DNA of 64,000 nucleotides from contig NZ_BAQK01000053.1 of NCBI RefSeq assembly GCF_025994435.1, forward strand, positions 11,330-75,329, given 5' to 3'. Shown here piece by piece: positions 34,138-42,771 of this stretch (positions are counted from its first letter, which is position 1; every line of letters begins with the position of its first letter). The notes beneath the pieces were generated by a model. That model did not search any database, had not been told where the DNA came from, and saw nothing but the letters and a program-made list of their open reading frames with translations. This DNA comes from Gluconacetobacter johannae (GTDB lineage: Bacteria; Pseudomonadota; Alphaproteobacteria; Acetobacterales; Acetobacteraceae). Both the position numbers and the translations under genes were made by a program.

Positions 34138-35797
34138 CGGGCCGGCCGGCGATATGTACCCCGCCGGGACCAGCTTCTATCTTCCACGCTGGAAGACCGA
34201 GGGACGGCTCGCCCTGTACCAGAACGGCCTGCTGGTCTGGCGCACGCATGGCGACGTCGTCTGGGACGGCGCCAACCGCCCGCTCATGGTGGACCTGCCG
34301 TTGTCCGGACCGTCGGTCGTGCTGCTACGCATGGACACCCTGCCCGGCCTGGGCGGCGGCATCACCCGGGCCTGGGCCGGTGCCCACGACGCGCTGTACT
34401 GGCGCTACCGTATCCGGCTGGTGCTGCAATGCGTCGTGCCGGGCGTGCTGGCGGTCGTGCTGCTGTCCATGGCCACGATCCTGTTCTTCGTCGCCCTGGC
34501 CAGGCCCGATCGGGACCCGTATCTGCTGTTCGTCGCCGGGGCCGTGCTCTATGCCGTGCGTATCACCCATCTGCTGGTACCGCTCGACCCTGCGGTGCTG
34601 TCCCCCGCCTGGTTCGGCTGGGCCACCGTCAATTCCATGGACTGGCTGATCGTCGTCAGCTGGCTGCTCTGCTGCCGCATGGCCGAGGTCACGTTCCCCC
34701 GGCTCCAACGGCTGCTCGTCGGGGGCATGACGGCCTGTACAGTCGTGGCGTCGCCGCTGTTCTTTTCATCGGCTTCCATCTCGGCCCTGGCGCTCGCCGC
34801 TTATGGCTTCTGCTTCATGCTGTCGCTGCCTACCATCCCGTTACTGCTGGCCGCCATGCGGCGGCGACGTTCGCGTTCCGGCATGATGCTGCTGTTCTGG
34901 CATTCGATCATGTTCCCCGTCGCCATTCATGATGCGCTGATGGTCGATTTTCGAATCAGCATCGAACATGTCTATCTGGTTCCCTATGTCGTGCCCGATC
35001 TGTTCCTGAGCTGCCTTTACGTGCTGTGCCGGCGCTATATCGACGCCCTGACCCAGGTGGAACGCAGCAACCTGGTTCTGGAATCGCGCCTGCGCGCACA
35101 GGAACGCGACCTGCGCGACAGCCACGAACATCTGCGCCAGATCGAACAGCGCGAACTGCTGGTGGCCGAACGCCAGCGCCTGATGCGCGACATGCACGAC
35201 GGGCTGGGCTCCACCCTGACCGGCGCGATCAACATGGCGCACATGGCGGCCCCCCACGCCACGATCCGCCAGACCTTGCAGGACTGCCTGCATGACCTCA
35301 AGCTGACGGTCGATTCGCTGGAACCGGTGGATGCCGACCTGCTGATATTGCTGGCCAAGCTGCGCTTCCGCCTGGCGCCCAGCCTGCAGGCCCAGGGTGT
35401 CGCGCTGGAATGGGCGGTCGTCCCCCTGCCGCCGCTGGGATGGCTGACGCCATCGTCCGCCCTGCATATCCTGCGAATCCTGCAGGAAGTCGTCACCAAC
35501 ATCCTCAAGCACGCGCAAGCCGGGCGGATCGCGGTCTCGACGCTGGTCGACGGGTCGCGCGTCGCCGTGCTGGTCGAGGATGACGGCATCGGCTTCACCC
35601 CCGAAGAGTACCACGCCGAGGGGCGCGGGCTACGCAATATCCGCTGGCGTGCCGAAACCCTGACCGGCCGCGTGGCCTGGCAACCGGCCGCGGTCGGCAC
35701 GTGCTTCACGCTATGGCTTCCGGTCGAACGCCCCAACGATACCGGACAGATTCGCGAAAAAGAGGAAAAAGCCGAACTCTTGACACTGGGCCGATGA
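34130..35797 (+). CDS. NarX/DesK-type sensor histidine kinase with 7TM sensor
   Basis: 555 aa. The N-terminal about 93 residues (FYLPRWKTEGRLALYQNG) look like part of an extracytoplasmic 7TMR-DISM-type domain. Seven membrane helices follow (first about 94-123, last about 292-312), then a coiled-coil linker. The HisKA_3 box MRDMHDGLGSTLTGAIN has phospho-acceptor His356; N-box LQEVVTNILKHAQ and G-box EDDGIGFTPEEYH with GRGLRNIRWR follow. No signal peptide precedes the putative periplasmic N-domain, which is odd. It overlaps the response regulator remnant by 8 nt. Lower-GC 3' end; convergent with the phosphatase gene. Confidence 0.88.
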   Translation: MPDGPAGDMYPAGTSFYLPRWKTEGRLALYQNGLLVWRTHGDVVWDGANRPLMVDLPLSGPSVVLLRMDTLPGLGGGITRAWAGAHDALYWRYRIRLVLQCVVPGVLAVVLLSMATILFFVALARPDRDPYLLFVAGAVLYAVRITHLLVPLDPAVLSPAWFGWATVNSMDWLIVVSWLLCCRMAEVTFPRLQRLLVGGMTACTVVASPLFFSSASISALALAAYGFCFMLSLPTIPLLLAAMRRRRSRSGMMLLFWHSIMFPVAIHDALMVDFRISIEHVYLVPYVVPDLFLSCLYVLCRRYIDALTQVERSNLVLESRLRAQERDLRDSHEHLRQIEQRELLVAERQRLMRDMHDGLGSTLTGAINMAHMAAPHATIRQTLQDCLHDLKLTVDSLEPVDADLLILLAKLRFRLAPSLQAQGVALEWAVVPLPPLGWLTPSSALHILRILQEVVTNILKHAQAGRIAVSTLVDGSRVAVLVEDDGIGFTPEEYHAEGRGLRNIRWRAETLTGRVAWQPAAVGTCFTLWLPVERPNDTGQIREKEEKAELLTLGR

Positions 35798-35825
35798 TAC
35801 TCATGGCCTGATGTCGCAAGCCGTG

Positions 35826-37379
35826 TCAGGCAAGCAGAATCTCCGGAGAGCCATTTTCGACAACAAACCTGTCCGCCGTCCGCACCTGTCCGCCCGGTCT
35901 GTCGGTATGCGAAATCAGCCGCGTTTCCACCAGCATGCGCGTGGGCGTGAAGGTGCATCTCAGATAGCCCCGATGCAGAGAATCATAATGCTGGACATGC
36001 GGATTGTCCGGCAGCGCATTTCTGATGGGCGCCGCGAGTGGCTCCGGCCACAGGGAACTGATTGAGGTGCCCAGAAACTCCGGCATCACCCCCGACCGCG
36101 GATCATCGCCGGCGCGACGCACAACCCGCGATACCAGGGTGGAATGAAGATCGCCGGACAGCACGGCGGGGTTCGGTGTCCGGTATCGCTGGATCGTATC
36201 CAGGATCCGTTGGCGATTGGCGTCATAGCCGTCCCAACTGCCAAGGTAGCGGTAAACGTCATTGTCGTGGCGCATGTTGATCGGCGACATCATGACTGTC
36301 GAGCCGATAACGTTCCAGCGTGCCGGCGCATGGCGAAGCCTGCCCGTCAGCCAGGCCTCCTGAGGCAAGCCGAGCATCGTGCGGCGCGCATCGACGGCGG
36401 CCGGGCAGGCTTGTTCATAAACCCCGAAGCCGAAACGCGGGTCCGAATGACTCTTGCAGATCGTCTCGTCGCCCCGAAACTGCCGCGTGTCGAGCAGATT
36501 GAGCCGGACAAGACGGCCGAGATCCATCCCGCGATAAATCCGCATCGAAGGGTGACCGGGCCGCGCCGGATGGCGGACGGGCAGGAATTCGTACCACGCC
36601 TGATAAGCCGCCGCACGACGCGCGAGCAGGGCAGGGTCCCGCGAATCCTGTTCCAACGCGTCATGATTGTCGGGCAGCAAAACGAACGGCAGGGATTCAT
36701 GCGCGGCGATCAGAGCCGGATCGGTCCGATAAAGCGCATGTCGCGCCCTGTACTCCGCCAACGTCATCGGGAGGCGGGACATCTCGTGCTGGCGAACGCC
36801 GCCGCCCCGCGTCACATCATAGATGTAATCCCCCAGATGCAAGACGAAGTCAGGGTCGTCCTCCACGATACCCCGGTAGGCATCGAAATAGCCATTTTCC
36901 CAATTCTGGCAGCTCACCAGGGAAAATTGCGCCGAGGCAAGATTTTGATCCGGGGACGCAAGAGTCTTGGTGCGTCCCACCGGGCTGCGTTCTCCCCCGA
37001 GATAAAATCCATAATAATAGGTCTGCGCCGCCTGCAATCCCTGGACATGGACATGAACGCTGAAACCCAGGGCCGGTCGCGCCAGAGCCACTCCCGACTG
37101 GACGACGTGCACCAGGTCCCGGTCTCTGGCGATCACCCATTCCACCTGGATGGGAGTGCGGGAGATGGGTTCGGGGTCGAACGCCGACCTTGCCAGGCGC
37201 GTCCAGAGCACGACGCTCGATGCAGAGGGGTCTCCGGACGCCACCGAAAACGGAAAGCTGGTGTAGTCAGACGCAAAAGCACGGCGCAAGGGCCTGCACA
37301 AGGCAGGGGCGGCCAGGATGCCGAGCCCGACGGAGCGTCTTGTCGGAAGATGTCGGGCGGCTCCGGAAACCGATTTCAT
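35826..37379 (-). CDS. phoD: PhoD-like alkaline phosphatase/phosphodiesterase
   Basis: The product (517 aa from ATG 37379) has a twin-arginine signal (TRRSVGLGILAAPALCRP), an N-terminal Fn3-like PhoD_N domain (FPFSVASGDPSASSVVLWTRLA) and the metallophosphatase domain with FVLHLGDYIYD and VLSGDLHSTLV. The family's second metal motif, usually DDHE, reads PDNHDALEQD here. Exported through Tat, PhoD hydrolyses phosphate esters with Fe/Ca. ATG 37433 (MPLPGETPAQ) would add 18 residues and is possible. Codon choice is visibly less GC-extreme than in neighbours, suggesting later acquisition. Confidence 0.85.
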   Translation of the reverse strand: MKSVSGAARHLPTRRSVGLGILAAPALCRPLRRAFASDYTSFPFSVASGDPSASSVVLWTRLARSAFDPEPISRTPIQVEWVIARDRDLVHVVQSGVALARPALGFSVHVHVQGLQAAQTYYYGFYLGGERSPVGRTKTLASPDQNLASAQFSLVSCQNWENGYFDAYRGIVEDDPDFVLHLGDYIYDVTRGGGVRQHEMSRLPMTLAEYRARHALYRTDPALIAAHESLPFVLLPDNHDALEQDSRDPALLARRAAAYQAWYEFLPVRHPARPGHPSMRIYRGMDLGRLVRLNLLDTRQFRGDETICKSHSDPRFGFGVYEQACPAAVDARRTMLGLPQEAWLTGRLRHAPARWNVIGSTVMMSPINMRHDNDVYRYLGSWDGYDANRQRILDTIQRYRTPNPAVLSGDLHSTLVSRVVRRAGDDPRSGVMPEFLGTSISSLWPEPLAAPIRNALPDNPHVQHYDSLHRGYLRCTFTPTRMLVETRLISHTDRPGGQVRTADRFVVENGSPEILLA

Positions 37380-37489
37380 CTCGTCATGTTCCGCCGCCGG
37401 AAGTTGCGCCGGCGTCTCGCCAGGAAGGGGCATGTCGTGATTGCTCACCGCGGGTCGGCGCGCATGACGGCACCGCAACGACCCCCTTG

Positions 37490-39712
37490 TCAACCCAGTG
37501 CGGAATCCAGATAGGGGCTGGCGGCGTCGAAGAACATCTGGTTGGTGTCGAGTTCGTACGAGATCACGTTCAGGCTCGACAGCGCGCGGTCCATTTCCAG
37601 CCGGGTGGCCAGGTTCGCCTCCCGCCCGGCTTCCGAGGTGATCCGCTGGATCGCCAGTTTCGCCGCCCGCGCCGTGCGCCCGTAGTGGCCGCCATAGCGG
37701 CCGCTGAACTGCGCCATGCGGCCCATCATTTCCTCGATCACCTGCCGGGCCTGCGGCGGCAGGACGTTGCGCGCCAGCACCGCGCGCAGGCGGATCACGT
37801 TCAGCCCGATGGTCATCGCCGACAGGATGCCTTGCAGGTAGGCGTCGATCACCGGTTCGGGCGTCTGTTCGGCATTGGTCAGAAGACGCACGAAGCGGTC
37901 CACGTTGCGTTCGACGACATACAGCGGCGACGGCAGCGTGTGCGAGCGCGCCAGCAGCCGCAAGCCCTTCAGGATGCCGGTACGCATCTGCCAGCGCATG
38001 CCGTTGGTGTCGAACGGCAGCACCAGCCGGAACGTCCACATCGCGTACCACAGCGCCAGGATCAGCGGCATGGCGGTGTTGAAGAACGTGATTTCATCCA
38101 GGCGGGCCTGGTTGCCCGGGCCGATCAGGATGGGCAGGAACAGATTGTACGACACCGCCGCCAGGATGATGGTGGGGTAGGCGAAGGCCAGCCCCCCCGC
38201 CAGCATCGGCAGGCTGAGGCACAGGGCCAGCATCTCGTAGGTCGAGGGGGTGGCCAGCACCCACAGCACCAGCACCCCCGACACGCCCACCGCCCACAGG
38301 GCCCCGGTCAGGAACGCCTGGGTCGCCAGCGCCGGCTTCTCCAGCGTCGCGAACAGGCTGCAGACGATCGAGACGAACATCAGGAACGTCAGCCCGTCGC
38401 GCCAGCCGGTGGCGATCCAGATCACCCCGGCGCCAAAGATCGTGACCGAGGCCCGCAGGCTGTTGGCCAGCGCCTGCTGCCAGTCGCGGAAGGTGCGGAT
38501 GCGGTAATGGAAATGGTCGTGCGGCAGCGGATGGAGGCTGGCCTCGAACTGGATGATCGCCTGTTCCAGGTCGTCCAGCATCGCGTCCAGCGCGTGCTGC
38601 AGCATCCTCTGCCGTTGCAGGATCGCCGCCGCGTCGGCGGGCGCCGGCGGCCGGGTGTCGCTGCCCATCTCCTCGCCCAGCGAATCGGCGATGCTCTGCC
38701 GGCAGTCGGCCCGCAACGCCCCCAGCCGGTCCAGGACCGGACGGACGTCGCCGCCCTCCAGCCGGGCGGGCAGGTCCAGCAGGAACGTCCGTACCCCCTC
38801 GGCATTGGCGTGGAACCCGTCGGCAGGCGCGCCGCCCGGCATCTGCATCAGCGCCGCCAGGTCCAGCCCGCGCGACAGCAGCACCGCGATCCGCGCCAGG
38901 GCCGCCCGGGCATGATCGCCTTCGTGCCCGTGATGGCGGCCCAGTTCGACCTCGGCGAATTCGATCTGGTCGCTGAGGGTGGTGATGGTGGCGAATACGC
39001 CCCGCGCCCGCGTCAGCACCTGCCCGTCGCCGGCCAGCAGCGCCGCCAGCGACCGGGCCGCGCCGTCGATGGCGGTCAGGAAGTTGTGCGCCAGCCGGTC
39101 CCGCGCCCGTTCGCCCAGGCGGAACTGGAACAGCGCGGACACCGAGGTTTCCAGCACGATGCCCAGCACGATATAGGTCGCGCGGGCCATGGCGATCTGG
39201 AAGATATGCTCGGGGTCGGCGATGCCGTCCAGCGCGATGATGGCGTAGGTGAAGCCGCTGGCCCGCATGCCGTGGATGCGGTAGTTGGTCATGGTCGCCG
39301 GCCCGGGCAGCAGCGTGCCGACAAAGCAGAACAGGCCGATGCCCACCGCCAGCGCCACGATGAACAGCAGCGGCGACTGCGGCAGGGCGGCGACCAGCGC
39401 CACCGCGCAGATGGTGCCGACGACCATCCCGAACAGGTGCCAGCGCGCCTTGGCGACGCTCTTGCCCCGCGTGCCCTGGGCGACCATCCAGACGGTCAGG
39501 GCCGCCCATTGCGGACTGCCCAGTTCCCACCACAGGGCGATGCCCAACGCGACCAGCGACGTGATCGTGGTCCGCAGCGCGTAGCCGAAGGTGACAAGGT
39601 CGGGGGCGAACAGCCAGCGCAGATGGTCCTGCCGCCGGGGGCCGCCCGACCACAGGCGGGACCACAGGTCGCCGACGCGGCTCCGGGCCAGGGTCAGCGC
39701 AAGACTCCTCAT
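37490..39712 (-). CDS. FUSC-family inner-membrane protein (AaeB-like)
   Basis: The 740-aa product has the two-half FUSC layout: an N-terminal membrane block (YALRTTITSLVALGIALWWELGSPQWAALTVWMVAQ), a long cytoplasmic helical region, a second membrane block (FGAGVIWIATGWRDGLTFLMFVS; ALWAVGVSGVLVLWVLAT) and a C-terminal helical domain. Relatives export aromatic carboxylic acids (AaeB) or resist fusaric acid, normally with a membrane-fusion partner; none is adjacent here. The substrate is unknown. Confidence 0.88.
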   Translation of the reverse strand: MRSLALTLARSRVGDLWSRLWSGGPRRQDHLRWLFAPDLVTFGYALRTTITSLVALGIALWWELGSPQWAALTVWMVAQGTRGKSVAKARWHLFGMVVGTICAVALVAALPQSPLLFIVALAVGIGLFCFVGTLLPGPATMTNYRIHGMRASGFTYAIIALDGIADPEHIFQIAMARATYIVLGIVLETSVSALFQFRLGERARDRLAHNFLTAIDGAARSLAALLAGDGQVLTRARGVFATITTLSDQIEFAEVELGRHHGHEGDHARAALARIAVLLSRGLDLAALMQMPGGAPADGFHANAEGVRTFLLDLPARLEGGDVRPVLDRLGALRADCRQSIADSLGEEMGSDTRPPAPADAAAILQRQRMLQHALDAMLDDLEQAIIQFEASLHPLPHDHFHYRIRTFRDWQQALANSLRASVTIFGAGVIWIATGWRDGLTFLMFVSIVCSLFATLEKPALATQAFLTGALWAVGVSGVLVLWVLATPSTYEMLALCLSLPMLAGGLAFAYPTIILAAVSYNLFLPILIGPGNQARLDEITFFNTAMPLILALWYAMWTFRLVLPFDTNGMRWQMRTGILKGLRLLARSHTLPSPLYVVERNVDRFVRLLTNAEQTPEPVIDAYLQGILSAMTIGLNVIRLRAVLARNVLPPQARQVIEEMMGRMAQFSGRYGGHYGRTARAAKLAIQRITSEAGREANLATRLEMDRALSSLNVISYELDTNQMFFDAASPYLDSALG

Positions 39713-39860
39713 CCCGGCATCCCTGCTCCCGCGTGCAACGCCACCCCCTGCGACGGTTCCCCTGCCTGTCTAGATCACGCGCCCGTCGCCCGGCAGGCAA
39801 CGTTCCGCATAACAGACTTCTCCAAACCGAATTTTTCCGGCCGGAGGAAGTCTGTCCCGA

Positions 39861-40391
39861 TCAGTCGTCGTAGGACACCAGGGATTCGACCGGGATGTCC
39901 AGGCGGTCGCGCCCGCCCAGCGCGCGGATCTCGATCAGGGTGGCGGCGCCGACGACGTTTGCCCCCACCTTGCGTAACAGCGCGACCGACGCCGCCAGCG
40001 TGCCGCCGGTCGCCAGCAGGTCGTCCATCACCACCACCCGCTGCCCCGGGCGGATCGCATCGGCCTGGATGTGCAGGGTGTCGCTGCCGTATTCCAGATC
40101 GTATTCGTGCGACACCGTCGCCCCCGGCAGCTTGCCCGGCTTGCGTAGCATCACCAGCCCGCAGCCCAGGCGGCTGGCCAGCGGAGCGGCCGTCAGGAAG
40201 CCGCGCGATTCGATGGCGGCCAGCATGTCCGGCGCCCAGGGCGCGACCGCGCGCGTCATCCGGCCCATGGCCACCTGCCAGGCGTCCGCATCCCGCATCA
40301 GGGTCGAGATGTCGTAGAACAGGATGCCGGGCTTCGGAAAATCCGGAATGCCGCGAATGTGCTGCTTCAGGTCCATCGTGGCGGTCGTCAT
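39861..40391 (-). CDS. apt: Adenine phosphoribosyltransferase
   Basis: Purine salvage: adenine plus PRPP to AMP. The 176-aa product has DLKQHIRGIPDFPKPGILFYDISTLM at the N-terminus, the family signature IESRGFLTAAPLAS, and the PRPP loop VVVMDDLLATGGTLAAS. Starts at 40409, 40391 and 40376 are all possible; 40391 is used. The usual length is 170-180 aa. Confidence 0.95.
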   Translation of the reverse strand: MTTATMDLKQHIRGIPDFPKPGILFYDISTLMRDADAWQVAMGRMTRAVAPWAPDMLAAIESRGFLTAAPLASRLGCGLVMLRKPGKLPGATVSHEYDLEYGSDTLHIQADAIRPGQRVVVMDDLLATGGTLAASVALLRKVGANVVGAATLIEIRALGGRDRLDIPVESLVSYDD

Positions 40392-40523
40392 GTCCGTGTC
40401 CAAATCCATCCCATGCGAAAAGCCGGCCCGGACCTGATGTCCGGACCGGAAAAATTCCGTCCTGCTGTAGCCCGCCGCCGCCGCCGCCCGCAAGCCCGCA
40501 GGGGCCGCCAGGGCCGGGACGCA

Positions 40524-41831
40524 TCAATGAAGGACGGGCATGTCCGGCAGCGTCGCCGCGTCGTTGGGCGCGCGCGCGGGCCGCATCAGCACCATCATCA
40601 GCATGATGACCGCCCCCAGCAGCATGACGCCCGCCATCGGCACCGGGTTGCTGGCCGGCAACATGCCGACCACGGCCCCGGCAACGGCGCCCAGCACATA
40701 TTGCAAGGTGCCGATGAAGGCCGCGGCGCTGCCCGCCAGGCGCGGATGGTCGGCCATGGCGCCCACCGTCGCATTGGGGCCGATGATGCCGGTGGTGCCC
40801 AGCGCCACCATCATCGTCAGGATCAGCGGGATCAGCGCCAGGCCGTGCAGGAGGGCGCCGCCCCGCATGGCGAAGGCCATGACGATCGACACCACCACCA
40901 TCGCCACCGTGCCCAGCACGGCCGTCCCCACCGACAGGCCCAGGATACGGGTCGCGTCGATACGCCCCACCAGCATGCCGTTCAACTGGGACGCGCCGAT
41001 CATGCAGACGGCGAACACGCCGAACAGCATGCCGAACTGCGCCGGCGAGAAGCCGAACAGGTGGATGAACACCGACGGCGCCTCGGACAGGTAGGTGAAC
41101 GACATGAAGGCCGCGAAGCCCGCCACCAGGGCGTTGGTGATGAACCCCCGGTCGCGCGCCAGCGTCAGGTAGCGGCTGGCCAGCGCCACCGGCGGTATTA
41201 CGCTGCGGTCGTCCGGCGCCAGGGTTTCGGGCAGCACGCGCGCGACCAGGAAGATGCAGATCAGCCCGTAGACCGCCGATGCCCAGAAAATGGACCGCCA
41301 TGTGGTGAACGACAGCACGAAGCCGCCGAGGGTGGGGGCCAGGATCGGCACCACGCCCATGACCAGCACCAGCCGCGACATCAGGCGCGCGGCCTCGTTC
41401 CCATGGGACATGTCGCGCACGCAGGCGCTGGGGATGACCAGGCTGGCCGACGCGCCCAGCGACGCCAGCAGCCGGAAGCTGGAGAACGTCCAGATATCCG
41501 GCGCCAGGGCGCAGCCGGCCGAGGCCAGGGTATAGACCAGCGTGCCCACCAGCATGGGCATGCGCCGGCCGAACCGGTCGGACAGCGGGCCCATCGTGAT
41601 CTGCCCCACCGCCAGGCCGACGAACCAGACGGCGAGCGTCATCTGCGCCGACCCCGCCGGGGCGTGCAGGGACGCCTCCAGCGCCGGGAAGGCGGGAAGA
41701 TAGATATCCGTCGATACCGGACCGACAGCGGTCAGAAAGCCGAGCAGGATGGCGATCCAGCTCATGGGCGTGGCAGTCTGGACGGCGGCAGGGGCATCGT
41801 CGGATCTCGCGGCTATCGCGGAAGACGCCAT
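40524..41831 (-). CDS. Bcr/CflA-family multidrug MFS transporter
   Basis: The 435 aa contain twelve membrane helices. The DHA1 family motif A follows helix 2 (GPLSDRFGRRMPMLVG), preceded by AVGPVSTDIYLPAFPAL, typical of Bcr/CflA drug:proton antiporters, and PSACVRDMSHGNEAARLMSRL lies after helix 4. ATG 41831 has GGAG about 8 nt upstream; longer frames lack membrane character. The substrate (bicyclomycin, chloramphenicol or other) cannot be assigned. Confidence 0.92.
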   Translation of the reverse strand: MASSAIAARSDDAPAAVQTATPMSWIAILLGFLTAVGPVSTDIYLPAFPALEASLHAPAGSAQMTLAVWFVGLAVGQITMGPLSDRFGRRMPMLVGTLVYTLASAGCALAPDIWTFSSFRLLASLGASASLVIPSACVRDMSHGNEAARLMSRLVLVMGVVPILAPTLGGFVLSFTTWRSIFWASAVYGLICIFLVARVLPETLAPDDRSVIPPVALASRYLTLARDRGFITNALVAGFAAFMSFTYLSEAPSVFIHLFGFSPAQFGMLFGVFAVCMIGASQLNGMLVGRIDATRILGLSVGTAVLGTVAMVVVSIVMAFAMRGGALLHGLALIPLILTMMVALGTTGIIGPNATVGAMADHPRLAGSAAAFIGTLQYVLGAVAGAVVGMLPASNPVPMAGVMLLGAVIMLMMVLMRPARAPNDAATLPDMPVLH

Positions 41832-42003
41832 GGCGGCACTCCGTAAGAGATCGTCGGGCCCTACTATCCCAGCGACCCTTCGCATTTCATCATCTAAATA
41901 CAGTAAGGCTGCAATTCGCTGTACGCGGTGCATCTCCGCAACAGCCCGCCCACCCTGCCGTCCGTCCACAGGACCGGCCAAACCCGGCGGGAACGTGGCG
42001 ATT

Positions 42004-42714
42004 TCAGGACATGTCGCGGGCGGCGCCCCCCACCATGCCGCCCCGCCGCATCAGCCACAGGCCCAGCGCCCCGGACGCCGCGAACAGCATCGCCGCCAGC
42101 GCCACCTGCCACCCGTGGCCGATCCGCGCGCCGCTGCCCAGCAGCACGAAGACAATGGTCTGCGGCAGGCTTCCGGCAAGGGTCGCCAGGACAAAGGACC
42201 GCGCCGGGGCGGCCGACACCCCGGCCAGCAGGTTCAGCATCAGGGCCGACCCCACCGGCAGCAGCCGCAGGGTCAGGATCGTGGCGAACGGATTGGCCGA
42301 AACCAGGCCATCCAGGCGCGCCAGCCGCCGGCCCAGACGCCCGCCCAGCCACCGCCGCACCGCCGCCCGCCCCACGCACCGCGCCCATGAAAACCCGGCT
42401 ACCGCCCCCGCCACCGTCGCCGCCGTGGCGAATCCGACCCCGGCGAACGGGCCGTACGCCACCCCGGCCGCGAAGCAGACCACCTGGCGCGGCAGGCCCA
42501 GCGCGCAGAACAGGGTGCCCACCAGAAGGAAGATCGTCCGCCCCCATGCCCCGTCGCGCAGCAGGACGGTATCGGTCATCAGCCCGTGCAGGCCGGGGGC
42601 GAAGCGCAGCAGGGTGCCCGCCGCCATGAATGCGGCCACCATCAGGGCCGGCCGCGCCAGCGCGCGCATCCCGCCGGGGGCGTCCGGCGGGTCCTGGGGA
42701 TCGGAATACGGCAT
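42004..42714 (-). CDS. TVP38/TMEM64 (VTT-domain) membrane protein
   Basis: DedA-superfamily membrane protein of 236 aa with ALGLPRQVVCFAAGVAYGP, FATAATVAGAVAGFSWARCVG, and NPFATILTLRLLPVGSALMLNLLAG, the re-entrant VTT core. Related proteins act in lipid scrambling or undecaprenyl-phosphate recycling in other organisms; the role here is unknown. ATG 42714 (MPYSDPQ) is used. It is divergent from ctaA with 57 bp between them. Confidence 0.87.
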   Translation of the reverse strand: MPYSDPQDPPDAPGGMRALARPALMVAAFMAAGTLLRFAPGLHGLMTDTVLLRDGAWGRTIFLLVGTLFCALGLPRQVVCFAAGVAYGPFAGVGFATAATVAGAVAGFSWARCVGRAAVRRWLGGRLGRRLARLDGLVSANPFATILTLRLLPVGSALMLNLLAGVSAAPARSFVLATLAGSLPQTIVFVLLGSGARIGHGWQVALAAMLFAASGALGLWLMRRGGMVGGAARDMS

Positions 42715-42771
42715 GGCCTGCGCCCTAGCACCGCCTTGCGGCCGGCCGCAAGGGCGGTCTAAATCGACCGC

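Noticed and set aside
37190..40606. Plus-strand frame of 1138 codons over the FUSC and apt region
   Set aside because: Arg/Gln/His-rich shadow covering two genes with clear families on the minus strand.
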